Shown here: positions 22,652 through 36,487 of the stretch, in pieces | How the letters are laid out: the number at the start of each line of letters is the position of its first letter | Position numbering within the stretch: the stretch's first letter is position 1 | Assembly: GCF_910591885.1 (NCBI RefSeq) | Contig: NW_025963552.1 | Location: 2,976,001-3,040,000 of the forward strand | Reading direction: 5' to 3' | DNA: 64,000 nucleotides | From: Bombus terrestris | Taxonomy: Eukaryota > Arthropoda > Insecta > Hymenoptera > Apidae | Made by a program: the position numbers and the translations under genes | The notes under the pieces: generated by a model | Database searches by the model: none | Seen by the model: only the letters and a program-made list of their open reading frames with translations | What the model was told of the DNA's origin: nothing

Positions 22652-25163
22652 ATGAACGCAAGATGGATTTGTTTTAGGTTACGCTATAGTTTTCGAGCGA
22701 GCGCAGCGAACGAGAGACGCGTAAAGGTGTATCACAATCTAACGGTTTGGCACATACGGACATTGAAACATTCGCACCAGCCAGAGGAGCCGGAAATATT
22801 TATCCTATTGCCTGCTGACAAATGTTTACAGTTTGTGAATAGTTTCACATAAATAGTACTATTTCCACATACTACAGTCCAATGTGATGTCCGAAGTGGC
22901 TAACAAAATTAGGTACTAACACGATATATATGCATATTGCAAGGTATATGTATACCTTGCAAATTGTGATCGTTGCTTGCTCGCTCCGCTCGCTCGTAAA
23001 AATTTAGTCCAACCTCACATCCCATCCGACACGTTCGCAAATTCGAAATAAGTCGCCTTCATATCGAATGACTAACGCAAGAGGGATTGGTTTTAGGTTA
23101 GGCTATAGTTTTCGAGCGAGCGCAGCGAGCGAGAGACGCGTAAAGGTGTATCACAATCTAACGGTTTGGCACATACGGACATTGAAACATTCGCACCAGC
23201 CAGAGGAGCCGGAAGTATTTATCCTATTGCCTGCTGACAAATGTTTACAGTTTGTGAATAGTTTCACATAAATAGTACTATTTCCACATACTACAGTCCA
23301 ATGTGATGTCCGAAGTGGCTAACAAAATTAGGTACTAACACGATATATATGCATATTGCAAGGTATATCTATACCTTGCAAATTGTGATCGTTGCTCGCT
23401 CGCTCCGCTCGCTCGTAAAAATTTAGTCCAACCTCACATCCGATCCGACAAGTTCGCAAATTCGAAATAAGTCGCCACCATATCGAATAATGAACGCAAG
23501 ATGGATTGGTTTTAGGTTACGCTATAGTTTTCGAGCGAGCGCAGCGAACGAGAGACGCGTAAAGGTGTGTCACAATCCCACGTTTTGGCACATACGGACA
23601 TTGAAACATTCGCACCAGCCCGAGGAGCCGGAAGTCTTTATCCTATTGCCTGCTGACAAATGTTTACAGTTTGTGAATAGTTTCACATAAATAGTAATAT
23701 TTCCACATACTACAGTCCAATGTGATGTCCGAAGTGGCTAACAAAATTAGGTACTAACACGATATATATGCATATTGCAAGGTATATGTATACCTTGCAA
23801 ATTGTGATCGTTGCTCGCTCGCTCCGCTCGCTCGTAAAAATTTAGTCCAACCTCACATCCGATCCGACACGTTCGCAAATTCGAAATAAGTCGCCACCAT
23901 ATGGAATGACTAACGCAAGATGGATTGGGTTTAGGTTAGGCTACAGCTTTCGAGCGAGCGCAGCGAGCGAGAGACGCGTAAAGGTGTGTCACAATCCAAC
24001 GGTTTGGCACATACTGACATTGAAACATTCGCACCAGCTCGAGGAGCCGGAAGTCTTTATCATATTGCCTACTGACAAATGTTTACAGTTTGTGAATAGT
24101 TTCACATAAATAGTACTATTTCGACATACTACAGTGCAATGTGATGTCCGAAGTGGCTGACAAAATTAGGTACTAACACGATATATATGCATATTGCAAG
24201 GTGTATGTATACCTTGCAAATTGTGATCGTTGCTCGCTCGCTCCGCTCGCTCGTAAAAATTTAGTCCAACCTCACATCCGAACCGACACGTTCGCAAATT
24301 CGAAATAAGTCGCCACCATATCGAATAATGAACGCAAGATGGATTGGTTTTAGGTTACGCTATAGTTTTCGAGCGAGCGCAGCGAACGAGAGACGCGTAA
24401 AGGTGTGTCACAATCCCACGGTTTGGCACATACGGACATTGAAACATTCGCACCAGCCCGAGGAGCCGGAAGTCTTTATTCTATTGCCTGCTGACAAATG
24501 TTTACAGTTTGTGAATAGTTTCACATAAATAGTACTATTTCCACATACTACAGTCCAATGTGATGTCCGAAGTGGCTGACAAAATTAGGTACTAACACGA
24601 TATATATGCATATTGCAAGGTATATGTATACCTTGCAAATTGTGATCGTTGCTCGCTCGCTCCGCTCGCTCGTAAAAATTTAGTCCAACCTCACATCCGA
24701 TCCGACACGTTCGCAAATTCGAAATAAGTCGCCTTCATATCGAATGACTAACGCAAGAGGGATTGGTTTTAGGTTAGGCTATAGTTTTCGAATCGAGCGC
24801 AGCGAGCGAGAGACGCGTAAAGGTGTATCACAATCTAACGGTTTGGCACATACGGACATTGAAACATTCGCACCAGCCAGAGGAGCCGGAAATATTTATC
24901 CTATTGCCTGCTGACAAATGTTTACAGTTTGTGAATAGTTTCACATAAATAGTACTATTTCCACATACTACAGTCCAATGTGATGTCCGAAGTGGCTAAC
25001 AAAATTAGGTACTAACACGATATATATGCATATTGCAAGGTATATGTATACCTTGCAAATTGTGATCGTTGCTTGCTCGCTCCGCTCGCTCGTAAAAATT
25101 TAGTACAACCTCACATCCCATCCGACACGTTCGCAAATTTGAAATAAGTCGCCTTCATATCGA
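22652..25163 (+). repeat. Array segment: E/F-F-E'-D-E-C
   Basis: Continuation of the 5448/5867-bp paralogous block. The E/F chimera at 22652 has ATGGATTTGTT. Scattered single-base differences (TATATCTATACC near 23369, ATGGAATGAC near 23903, AAATTTGAAAT near 25136) show independent divergence. Confidence 0.82.
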
Positions 25164-28100
25164 ATGACTAACGCAAGAGGGATTGGTTTTAGGTTAGGCT
25201 ATAGTTTTCGAGCGAGCGCAGCGAGCGAGAGACGCGTAAAGGTGTATCACAATCTAACGGTTTGGCACATACGGACATTGAAACATTCGCACCAGCCAGA
25301 GGAGCCGGAAGTATTTATCCTATTGCCTGCTGACAAATGTTTACAGTTTGTGAATAGTTTCACATAAATAGTACTATTTCCACATACTACAGTCCAATGT
25401 GATGTCCGAAGTGGCTAACAAAATTAGGTACTAACACGATATATATGCATATTGCAAGGTATATGTATACCTTGCAAATTGTGATCGTTGCTCGCTCGCT
25501 CCGCTCGCTCGTAAAAATTTAGTCCAACCTCACATCCGATCCGACACGTTCGCAAATTCGAAATAAGTCGCCACCATATCGAATAATGAACGCAAGATGG
25601 ATTGGTTTTAGGTTACGCTATAGTTTTCGAGCGAGCGCAGCGAACGAGAGACGCGTAAGGGTGTGTCACAATCCCACGTTTTGGCACATACGGACATTGA
25701 AACATTCGCACCAGCCCGAGGAGCCGGAAGTCTTTATCCTATTGCCTGCTGACAAATGTTTACAGTTTGTGAATAGTTTCACATAAATAGTACTATTTCC
25801 ACATACTACAGTCCAATGTGATGTCCGAAGTGGCTAACAAAATTAGGTACTAACACGATATATATGCATATTGCAAGGTATATGTATACCTTGCAAATTG
25901 TGATCGTTGCTCGCTCGCTCCGCTCGCTCGTAAAAATTTAGTCCAACCTCACATCCGATCCGACACGTTCGCAAATTCGAAATAAGTCGCCACCATATCG
26001 AATGACTAACGCAAGATGGATTGGGTTTAGGTTAGGTTACAGCTTTCGAGCGAGCGCAGCGAACGAGAGACGCGTAAGGGTGTGTCACAATCCCACGTTT
26101 TGGCACATACGGACATTGAAACATTCGCACCAGCCCGAGCAGCCGGAAGTCTTTATCCTATTGCCTGCTGACAAATGTTTACAGTTTGTGAATAGTTTCA
26201 CATAAATAGTACTATTTCCACATACTACAGTCCAATGTGATGTCCGAAGTGGCTAACAAAATTAGGTACTAACACGATATATATGCATATTGCAAGGTAT
26301 ATGTATACCTTGCAAATTGTGATCGTTGCTCGCTCGCTCCGCTCGCTCGTAAAAATTTAGTCCAACCTCACATCCGATCCGACACGTTCGCAAATTCGAA
26401 ATAAGTCGCCACCATATCGAATGACTAACGCAAGATGGATTGGGTTTAGGTTAGGCTACAGCTTTCGAGCGAGCGCAGCGAGCGAGAGACGCGTAAAGGT
26501 GTGTCACAATCCAACGGTTTGGCACATACTGACATTGAAACATTCGCACCAGCTCGAGGAGCCGGAAGTCTTTATCATATTGCCTACTGACAAATGTTTA
26601 CAGTTTGTGAATAGTTTCACATAAATAGTACTATTTCGACATACTACAGTGCAATGTGATGTCCGAAGTGGCTGACAAAATGAGGTACTAACACGATATA
26701 TATGCATATTGCAAGGTATATGTATACCTTGCAAATTGTGATCGTTGCTCGCTCGCTCCGCTCGCTCGTAAAAATTTAGTCCAACCTCACATCCGAACCG
26801 ACACGTTCGCAAATTCGAAATAAGTCGCCACCATATCGAATAATGAACGCAAGATGGATTGGTTTTAGGTTACGCTATAGTTTTCGAGCGAGCGCAGCGA
26901 ACGAGAGACGCGTAAGGGTGTGTCACAATCCCACGTTTTGGCACATACGGACATTGAAACATTCGCACCAGCCCGAGCAGCCGGAAGTCTTTATCCTATT
27001 GCCTGCTGACAAATGTTTACAGTTTGTGAATAGTTTCACATAAATAGTACTATTTCCACATACTACAGTCCAATGTGATGTCCGAAGTGGCTAACAAAAT
27101 TAGGTACTAACACGATATATATGCATATTGCAAGGTATATGTATACCTTGCAAATTGTGATCGTTGCTCGCTCGCTCCGCTCGCTCGTAAAAATTTAGTC
27201 CAACCTCACATCCGATCCGACACGTTCGCAAATTCGAAATAAGTCGCCACCATATCGAATAATGAACGCAAGATGGATTGGTTTTAGGTTACGCTATAGT
27301 TTTCGAGCGAGCGCAGCGAACGAGAGACGCGTAAAGGTGTGTCACAATCCCACGTTTTGGCACATACGGACATTGAAACATTCGCACCAGCCCGAGGAGC
27401 CGGAAGTCTTTATCCTATTGCCTGCTGACAGATGTTTACAGTTTGTGAATAGTTTCACATAAATAGTACTATTTCGACATACTACAGTGCAATGTGATGT
27501 CCGAAGTGGCTGACAAAATTAGGTACTAACACGATATATATGCATATTGCAAGGTATATGTATACCTTGCATGTTGTGATCGATGCTCGCTCGCTCCGCT
27601 CGCTCGTAAAAATTTAGTCCAACTTCACATCCGATCCGACACGTTCGCAAATTCGAAATAAGTCGCCTTCATATCGAATGACTAACGCAAGAGGGATTGG
27701 TTTTAGGTTAGGCTATAGTTTTCGAGCGAGCGCAGCGAGCGAGAGACGCGTAAAGGTGTATCACAATATAACGGTTTGGCACATACGGACATTGAAACAT
27801 TCGCACCAGCCAGAGGAGCCGGAAGTATTTATCCTATTGCCTGCTGACAAATGTTTACAGTTTGTGAATAGTTTCACATAAATAGTACTATTTCCACATA
27901 CTACAGTCCAATATGATGTCCGAAGTGGCTAACAAAATTAGGTACTAACACGATATATATGCATATTGCAAGGTATATGTATACCTTGCAAAGTGTGATC
28001 GTTGCTTGCTCGCTCCGCTCGCTCGTAAAAATTTAGTCCAACCTCACATCCCATCCGACACGTTCGCAAATTCGAAATAAGTCGCCTTCATATCGAATGA

Positions 28101-31100
28101 CTAACGCAAGAGGGATTGGTTTTAGGTTAGGCTATAGTTTTCGAGCGAGCGCAGCGAGCGAGAGACGCGTAAAGGTGTATCACAATCTAACGGTTTGGCA
28201 CATACGGACATTGAAACATTCGCACCAGCCAGAGGAGCCGGAAGTATTTATCCTATTGCCTGCTGACAAATGTTTACAGTTTGTGAATAGTTTCACATAA
28301 ATAGTACTATTTCCACATACTACAGTCCAATGTGATGTCCGAAGTGGCTAACAAAATTAGGTACTAACACGATATATATGCATATTGCAAGGTATATGTA
28401 TACCTTGCAAATTGTGATCGTTGCTCGCTCGCTCCGCTCGCTCGTAAAAATTTAGTCCAACCTCACATCCGATCCGACACGTTCGCAAATTCGAAATAAG
28501 TCGCCACCATATCGAATGACTAACGCAAGATGGATTGGGTTTAGGTTAGGCTACAGCTTACGAGCGAGCGCAGCGAGCGAGAGACGCGTAAAGGTGTGTC
28601 ACAATCCAACGGTTTGGCACATACTGACATTGAAACATTCGCACCAGCTCGAGGAGCCGGAAGTCTTTGTCATATTGCCTACTGACAAATGTTTACAGTT
28701 TGTGAATAGTTTCACATAAATAGTACTATTTCGACATACTACAGTCCAATGTGATGTCCGAAGTGGCTGACAAAATTAGGTACTAACACGATATATATGC
28801 ATATTGCAAGGTATATGTATACCTTGCAAATTGTGATCGTTGCTCGCTCGCTCCGCTCGCTCGTAAAAATTTAGTCCAACCTCACATCCGATCCGACACG
28901 TTCGCAAATTCGAAATAAGTCGCCTTCATATCGAATGACTAACGCAAGAGGGATTGGTTTTAGGTTAGGCTATAGTTTTCGAATCGAGCGCAGCGAGCGA
29001 GAGACGCGTAAAGGTGTATCACAATCTAACGGTTTGGCACATACGGACATTGAAACATTCGCACCAGCCAGAGGAGCCGGAAATATTTATCCTATTGCCT
29101 GCTGACAAATGTTTACAGTTTGTGAATAGTTTCACATAAATAGTACTATTTCCACATACTACAGTCCAATGTGATGTCCGAAGTGGCTAACAAAATTAGG
29201 TACTAACACGATATATATGCATATTGCAAGGTATATGTATACCTTGCAAATTGTGATCGTTGCTCGCTCGCTCCGCTCGCTCGTAAAAATTTAGTCCAAC
29301 CTCACATCCGATCCGACACGTTCGAAAATTCGAAATAAGTTGCCTTCATATCGAATGACTAACGCAAGATGGATTGGGTTTAGGTTAGGCTACAGCTTTC
29401 GAGCGGGCGCAGCGAGCGAGAGACGCGTAAAGGTGTGTCACAATCCCACGGTTTGGCACATACGGACATTGAAACATTCGCACCAGCCCGAGGAGCCGGA
29501 AGTCTTTATCCTATTGCCTGCTGACAAATGTTTACAGTTTGTGAATAGTTTCACATAAATAGTACTATTTCCACATACTACAGTCCAATGTGATGTCCGA
29601 AGTGGCTGACAAAATTAGGTACTAACACGATATATATGCATATTGCAAGGTATATGTATACCTTGCAAATTGTGATCGTTGCTCGCTCGCTCCGCTCGCT
29701 CGTAAAAATTTAGTCCAACCTCACATCCGATCCGACACGTTCGCAAATTCGAAATAAGTCGCCTTCATATCGAATGACTAACGCAAGAGGGATTGGTTTT
29801 AGGTTAGGCTATAGTTTTCGAATCGAGCGCCGCGAGCGAGAGACGCGTAAAGGTGTATCACAATCTAACGGTTTGGCACATACGGACATTGAAACATTCG
29901 CACCAGCCAGAGGAGCCGGAAATATTTATCCTATTGCCTGCTGACAAATGTTTACAGTTTGTGAATAGTTTCACATAAATAGTACTATTTCCACATACTA
30001 CAGTCCAATGTGATGTCCGAAGTGGCTAACAAAATTAGGTACTAACACGATATATATGCATATTGCAAGGTATATGTATACCTTGCAAATTGTGTTCGTT
30101 GCTTGCTCGCTCCGCTCGCTCGTAAAAATTTAGTCCAACCTCACATCCGATCCGACACGTTCGCAAATTCGAAATAAGTCGCCACCATATCGAATAATGA
30201 ACGCAAGATGGATTGGTTTTAGGTTACGCTATAGTTTTCGAGCGAGCGCAGCGAACGAGAGACGCGTAAGGGTGTGTCACAATCCCACGTTTTGGCACAT
30301 ACGGACATTGAAACATTCGCACCAGCCCGAGCAGCCGGAAGTCTTTATCCTATTGCCTGCTGACAAATGTTTACAGTTTGTGAATAGTTTCACATAAATA
30401 GTACTATTTCCACATACTACAGTCCAATGTGATGTCCGAAGTGGCTAACAAAATTAGGTACTAACACGATATATATGCATATTGCAAGGTATATGTATAC
30501 CTTGCAAATTGTGATCGTTGCTCGCTCGCTCCGCTCGCTCGTAAAAATTTAGTCCAACCTCACATCCGATCCGACACGTTCGCAAATTCGAAATAAGTCG
30601 CCACCATATCGAATAATGAACGCAAGATGGATTGGTTTTAGGTTACGCTATAGTTTTCGAGCGAGCGCAGCGAACGAGAGACGCGTAAAGGTGTGTCACA
30701 ATCCCACGTTTTGGCACATACGGACATTGAAACATTCGCACCAGCCCGAGGAGCCGGAAGTCTTTATCCTATTGCCTGCAGACAGATGTTTACAGTTTGT
30801 GAATAGTTTCACATAAATAGTACTATTTCGACATACTACAGTGCAATGTGATGTCCGAAGTGGCTGACAAAATTAGGTACTAACACGATATATATGCATA
30901 TTGCAAGGTATATGTATACCTTGCAAATTATGATCGTTGCTCGCTCGCTCCGCCCGCTCGTAAAAATTTAGTCCAACCTCACATCCGATCCGACACGTTC
31001 GAAAATTCGAAATAAGTTGCCTTCATATCGAATGACTAACGCAAGATGGATTGGGTTTAGGTTAGGCTACAGCTTTCGAGCGGGCGCAGCGAGCGAGAGA

Positions 31101-32292
31101 CGCGTAAAGGTGTGTCACAATCCAACGGTTTGGCACATACTGACATTGAAACATTCGCACCAGCCCGAGGAGCCGGATGTCTTTATCATATTGCCTGCTG
31201 ACAGATGTTTACAGTTTGTGAATAGTTACACATAAATAGTACTATTTCCACATACTACAGGGCAATGTGATGTCCGAAGTGGCTGACGAAATTAGGTACT
31301 AACACGATATATATGCATATTGCAAGGTATATGTATACCTTGCATGTTGTGATCGATGCTCGCTCGCTCCGCTCGCTCGTAAAAATTTAGTCCAACTTCA
31401 CATCCGATCCGACACGTTCGCAAATTCGAAATAAGTCGCCTTCATATCGAATGACTAACGCAAGAGGGATTGGTTTTAGGTTAGGCTATAGTTTTCGAGC
31501 GAGCGCAGCGAGCGAGAGACGCGTAAAGGTGTATCACAATCTAACGGTTTGGCACATACGGACATTGAAACATTCGCACCAGCCCGAGGAGCCGGAAGTC
31601 TTTATCCTATTGCCTGCTGACAAATGTTTACAGTTTGTGAATAGTTTCACATAAATAGTACTATTTCCACATACTACAGTCCAATGTGATGTCCGAAGTG
31701 GCTGACAAAATTAGGTACTAACACGATATATATGCATATTGCAAGGTATATGTATACCTTGCAAATTGTGATCGTTGCTCGCTCGCTCCGCTCGGTCGTA
31801 AAAATTTAGTCCAACCTCACATCCGATCCGACACGTTCGCAAATTCGAAATAAGTCGCCTTCATATCGAATGACTAACGCAAGAGGGATTGGTTTTAGGT
31901 TAGGCTATAGTTTTCGAATCGAGCGCAGCGAGCGAGAGACGCGTAAAGGTGTATCACAATCTAACGGTTTGGCACATACGGACATTGAAACATTCGCACC
32001 AGCCAGAGGAGCCGGAAGTATTTATCCTATTGCCTGCTGACAAATGTTTACAGTTTGTGAATAGTTTCACATAAATAGTACTATTTCCACATACTACAGT
32101 CCAATGTGATGTCCGAAGTGGCTAACAAAATTAGGTACTAACACGATATATATGCATATTGCAAGGTATATGTATACCTTGCAAATTGTGATCGTTGCTC
32201 GCTCGCTCCGCTCGCTCGTAAAAATTTAGTCCAACCTCACATCCGATCCGACACGTTCGCAAATTCGAAATAAGTCGCCACCATATCGAATA
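25164..32292 (+). repeat. Array segment with 17 monomers: F-E'-D/E'-D-E'-E'-F-F-D-C-G-C-E'-E'-G-F-C
   Basis: The pair of E' units at 26843 and 27262 recurs at 30197 and 30616 (offset 3354 bp), sharing CGTAAGGGTG (26916 and 30270) and CGAGCAGCC (26978 and 30332). The same CGAGCAGCC is at 26140 in a unit with a D head. The unit at 29340 has a G head and an E body. The unit at 31451 has an F head and an E body. The C unit at 29775 has an arm change, GAGCGCCGCG. Confidence 0.82.
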
Positions 32293-35200
32293 ATGAACGC
32301 AAGATGGATTGGTTTTAGGTTACGCTATAGTTTTCGAGCGAGCGCAGCGAACGAGAGACGCGTAAAGGTGTGTCACAATCCCACGTTTTGGCACATACGG
32401 ACATTGAAACATTCGCACCAGCCCGAAGAGCCGGAAGTCTTTATCCTATTGCCTGCTGACAAATGTTTACAGTTTGTGAATAGTTTCACATAAATAGTAC
32501 TATTTCCACATACTACAGTCCAATGTGATGTCCGAAGTGGCTAACAAAATTAGGTACTAACACGATATATATGCATATTGCAAGGTATATGTATACCTTG
32601 CAAATTGTGATCGTTGCTCGCTCGCTCCGCTCGCTCGTAAAAATTTAGTCCAACCTCACATCCGATCCGACACGTTCGCAAATTCGAAATAAGTCGCCAC
32701 CATATCGAATGACTAACGCAAGATGGATTGGGTTTAGGTTAGGCTACAGCTTTCGAGCGAGCGCAGCGAGCGAGAGACGCGTAAAGGTGTGTCACAATCC
32801 AACGGTTTGGCACATACTGACATTGAAACATTCGCACCAGCTCGAGGAGCCGGAAGTCTTTATCATATTGCCTACTGACAAATGTTTACAGTTTGTGAAT
32901 AGTTTCACATAAATAGTACTATTTCGACATACTACAGTGCAATGTGATGTCCGAAGTGGCTGACAAAATTAGGTACTAACACGATATATATGCATATTGC
33001 AAGGTATATGTATACCTTGCATATTGTGATCGATGCTCGCTCGCTCCGCTCGCTCGTAAAAATTTAGTCCAACCTCACATCCGATCCGACACGTTCGAAA
33101 ATTCGAAATAAGTTGCCTTCATATCGAATGACTAACGCAAGATGGATTGGGTTTAGGTTAGGCTACAGCTTTCGAGCGGGCGCAGCGAGCGAGAGACGCG
33201 TAAAGGTGTGTCACAATCCAACGGTTTGGCACATACTGACATTGAAACATTCGCACCAGCCCGAGGAGCCGGATGTCTTTATCATATTGCCTGCTGACAG
33301 ATGTTTACAGTTTGTGAATAGTTTCACATAAATAGTACTATTTCCACATACTACAGGGCAATGTGATGTCCGAAGTGGCTGACGAAATTAGGTACTAACA
33401 CGATATATATGCATATTGCAAGGTATATGTATACCTTGCATGTTGTGATCGATGCTCGCTCGCTCCGCTCGCTCGTAAAAATTTAGTCCAACCTCACATC
33501 CGATCCGACACGTTCGCAAATTCGAAATAAGTCGCCACCATATCGAATAATGAACGCAAGATGGATTGGTTTTAGGTTACGCTATAGTTTTCGAGCGAGC
33601 GCAGCGAACGAGAGACGCGTAAAGGTGTGTCACAATCCAACGGTTTGGCACATACGGACATTGAAACATTCGCACCAGCCCGAGGAGCCGGAAGTCTTGA
33701 TCCTATTGCCTGCTGACAAATGTTTACAGTTTGTGAATAGTTTCACATAAATAGTACTATTTCCACATACTACAGTCCAATGTGATGTCCGAAGTGGCTG
33801 ACAAAATTAGGTACTAACACGAAATATATGCAAGGCAATATAAGGTATATGCATACCTTGCAAATTGTGATCGTAGCTCGCTCGCTCCGCTCGCTCGTAA
33901 AAATTTAGTCCAACCTCACATCCGATCCGACACGTTCGCAAATTCGAAATAAGTCGCCACCATATCGAATAATGAACGCAAGATGGATTGGTTTTAGGTT
34001 ACGCTATAGTTTTCGAGCGAGCGCAGCGAACGAGAGACGCGTAAAGGTGTGTCACAATCCAACGGTTTGGCACATACGGACATTGAAACATTCGCACCAG
34101 CCCGAGGAGCCGGAAGTCTTTATCCTATTGCCTGCTGACAAATGTTTACAGTTTGTGAATAGTTTCACATAAATAGTACTATTACCACATACTACAGTCC
34201 AATGTGATGTCCGAAGTGGCTGACAAAATTAGGTACTAACACGAAATATATGCAAGGCAATATAAGGTATATGTATACCTTGCAAATTGTGATCGTTGCT
34301 CGCTCGCTCCGCTCGCTCGTAAAAATTTAGTCCAACCTCACATACGATCCGACACGTTCGCAAATTCGAAATAAGTCGCCACCATATCGAATAATGAACG
34401 CAAGATTGATTGGTTTTAGGTTACGCTATAGTTTTCGAGCGAGCGCAGCGAGCGAGAGACGCGTAAAGGTGTGTCACAATCCAACGGTTTGGCACATACT
34501 GACATTGAAACATTCGCACCAGCCCGAGGAGCCGGATGTCTTTATCATATTGCCTGCTGACAAATGTTTACAGTTTGTGAATAGTTTCACATAAATAGTA
34601 CTATTTCGACATACTACAGTGCAATGTGATATCCGAAGTGGCTGACAAAATTAGGTACTAACACGATATATATGCATATTGCAAGGTATATGTATACCTT
34701 GCAAATTGTGATCGTTGCTCGCTCGCTCCGCTCGCTCGTAAAAATTTAGTCCAACCTCACATCCGATCCGACACGTTCGCAAATTCGAAATAAGTCGCCT
34801 TCATATCGAATGACTAACGCAAGAGGGATTGGTTTTAGGTTAGGCTATAGTTTTCGAATCGAGCGCAGCGAGCGAGAGACGCGTAAAGGTGTATCACAAT
34901 CTAACGGTTTGGCACATACGGACATTGAAACATTCGCACCAGCCAGAGGAGCCGGAAATATTTATCCTATTGCCTGCTGACAAATGTTTACAGTTTGTGA
35001 ATAGTTTCACATAAATAGTACTATTTCCACATACTACAGTCCAATGTGATGTCCGAAGTGGCTAACAAAATTAGGTACTAACACGATATATATGCATATT
35101 GCAAGGTATATGTATACCTTGCAAATTGTGATTGTTGCTTGCTCGCTCCGCTCGCTCGTAAAAATTTAGTCCAACCTCACATCCCATCCGACACGTTCGC

Positions 35201-36487
35201 AAATTCGAAATAAGTCGCCTTCATATCGAATGACTAACGCAAGAGGGATTGGTTTTAGGTTAGGCTTTAGTTTTCGAGCGAGCGCAGCGAGCGAGAGACG
35301 CGTAAAGGTGTATCACAATCTAACGGTTTGGCACATACGGACATTGAAACATTCGCACCAGCCAGAGGAGCCGGAAGTATTTATCCTATTGCCTGCTGAC
35401 AAATGTTTACAGTTTGTGAATAGTTTCACATAAATAGTACTATTTCCACATACTACAGTGCAATGTGATGTCCGAAGTGGCTAACAAAATTAGGTACTAA
35501 CACGATATATATGCATATTGCAAGGTATATGTATACCTTGCAAATTGTGATCGTTGCTCGCTCGCTCCGCTCGCTCGTAAAAATTTAGTCCAACCTCACA
35601 TCCGAACCGACACGTTTGCAAATTCGAAATAAGTCGCCACCATATCGAATAATGAACGCAAGATGGATTGGTTTTAGGTTACGCTATAGTTTTCGAGCGA
35701 GCGCAGCGAACGAGAGACGCGTAAAGGTGTGTCACAATCCCACGGTTTGGCACATACGGACATTGAAACATTCGCACCAGCCCGAGGAGCCGGAAGTCTT
35801 TATCCTATTGCCTGCTGACAAATGTTTACAGTTTGTGAATAGTTTCACATAAATAGTACTATTTCCACATACTACAGTCCAATGTGATGTCCGAAGTGGC
35901 TGACAAAATTAGGTACTAACACGATATATATGCATATTGCAAGGTATATGTATACCTTGCAAATTGTGATCGTTGCTCGCTCGCTCCGCTGGCTCGTAAA
36001 AATTTAGTCCAACCTCACATCCGATCCGACACGTTCGCAAATTCGAAATAAGTCACCTTCATATCGAATGACTAACGCAAGAGGGATTGGTTTTAGGTTA
36101 GGCTATAGTTTTCGAATCGAGCGCAGCGAGCGAAAGACGCGTAAAGGTGTATCACAATCTAACGGTTTGGCACATACGGACATTGAAACATTCGCACCAG
36201 CCAGAGGAGCCGGAAATATTTATCCTATTGCCTGCTGACAAATGTTTACAGTTTGTGAATAGTTTCACATAAATGGTACTATTTCCACATACTACAGTCC
36301 AATGTGATGTCCGAAGTGGCTAACAAAATTAGGTACTAACACGATATATATGCATATTGCAAGGTATATGTATACCTTGCAAATTGTGTTCGTTGCTTGC
36401 TCGCTCCGCTCGCTCGTAAAAATTTAGTCCAACCTCACATCCCATCCGACACGTTCGCAAATTCGAAATAAGTCGCCTTCATATCGA
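32293..36487 (+). repeat. Array segment: E'-D-G-E-E-A-C-F-E-C
   Basis: E'-D-G-E at 32293-33771 is copied at 36910-38390 (offset 4617 bp), with private GTCTTGATCC (33699 and 38316). E-A-C-F at 33972-35433 is copied at 40262-41723 (offset 6290 bp), with private AGATTGATT (34407 and 40697) and GGCTTTAG (35267 and 41557). Two consecutive E units carry the 422-bp hairpin. Confidence 0.88.

Noticed and set aside
26504..26812. Minus-strand 102-codon open frame
   Set aside because: Same antisense register as 5953-6264, closed in nearly all other monomers; no domain and no conservation.
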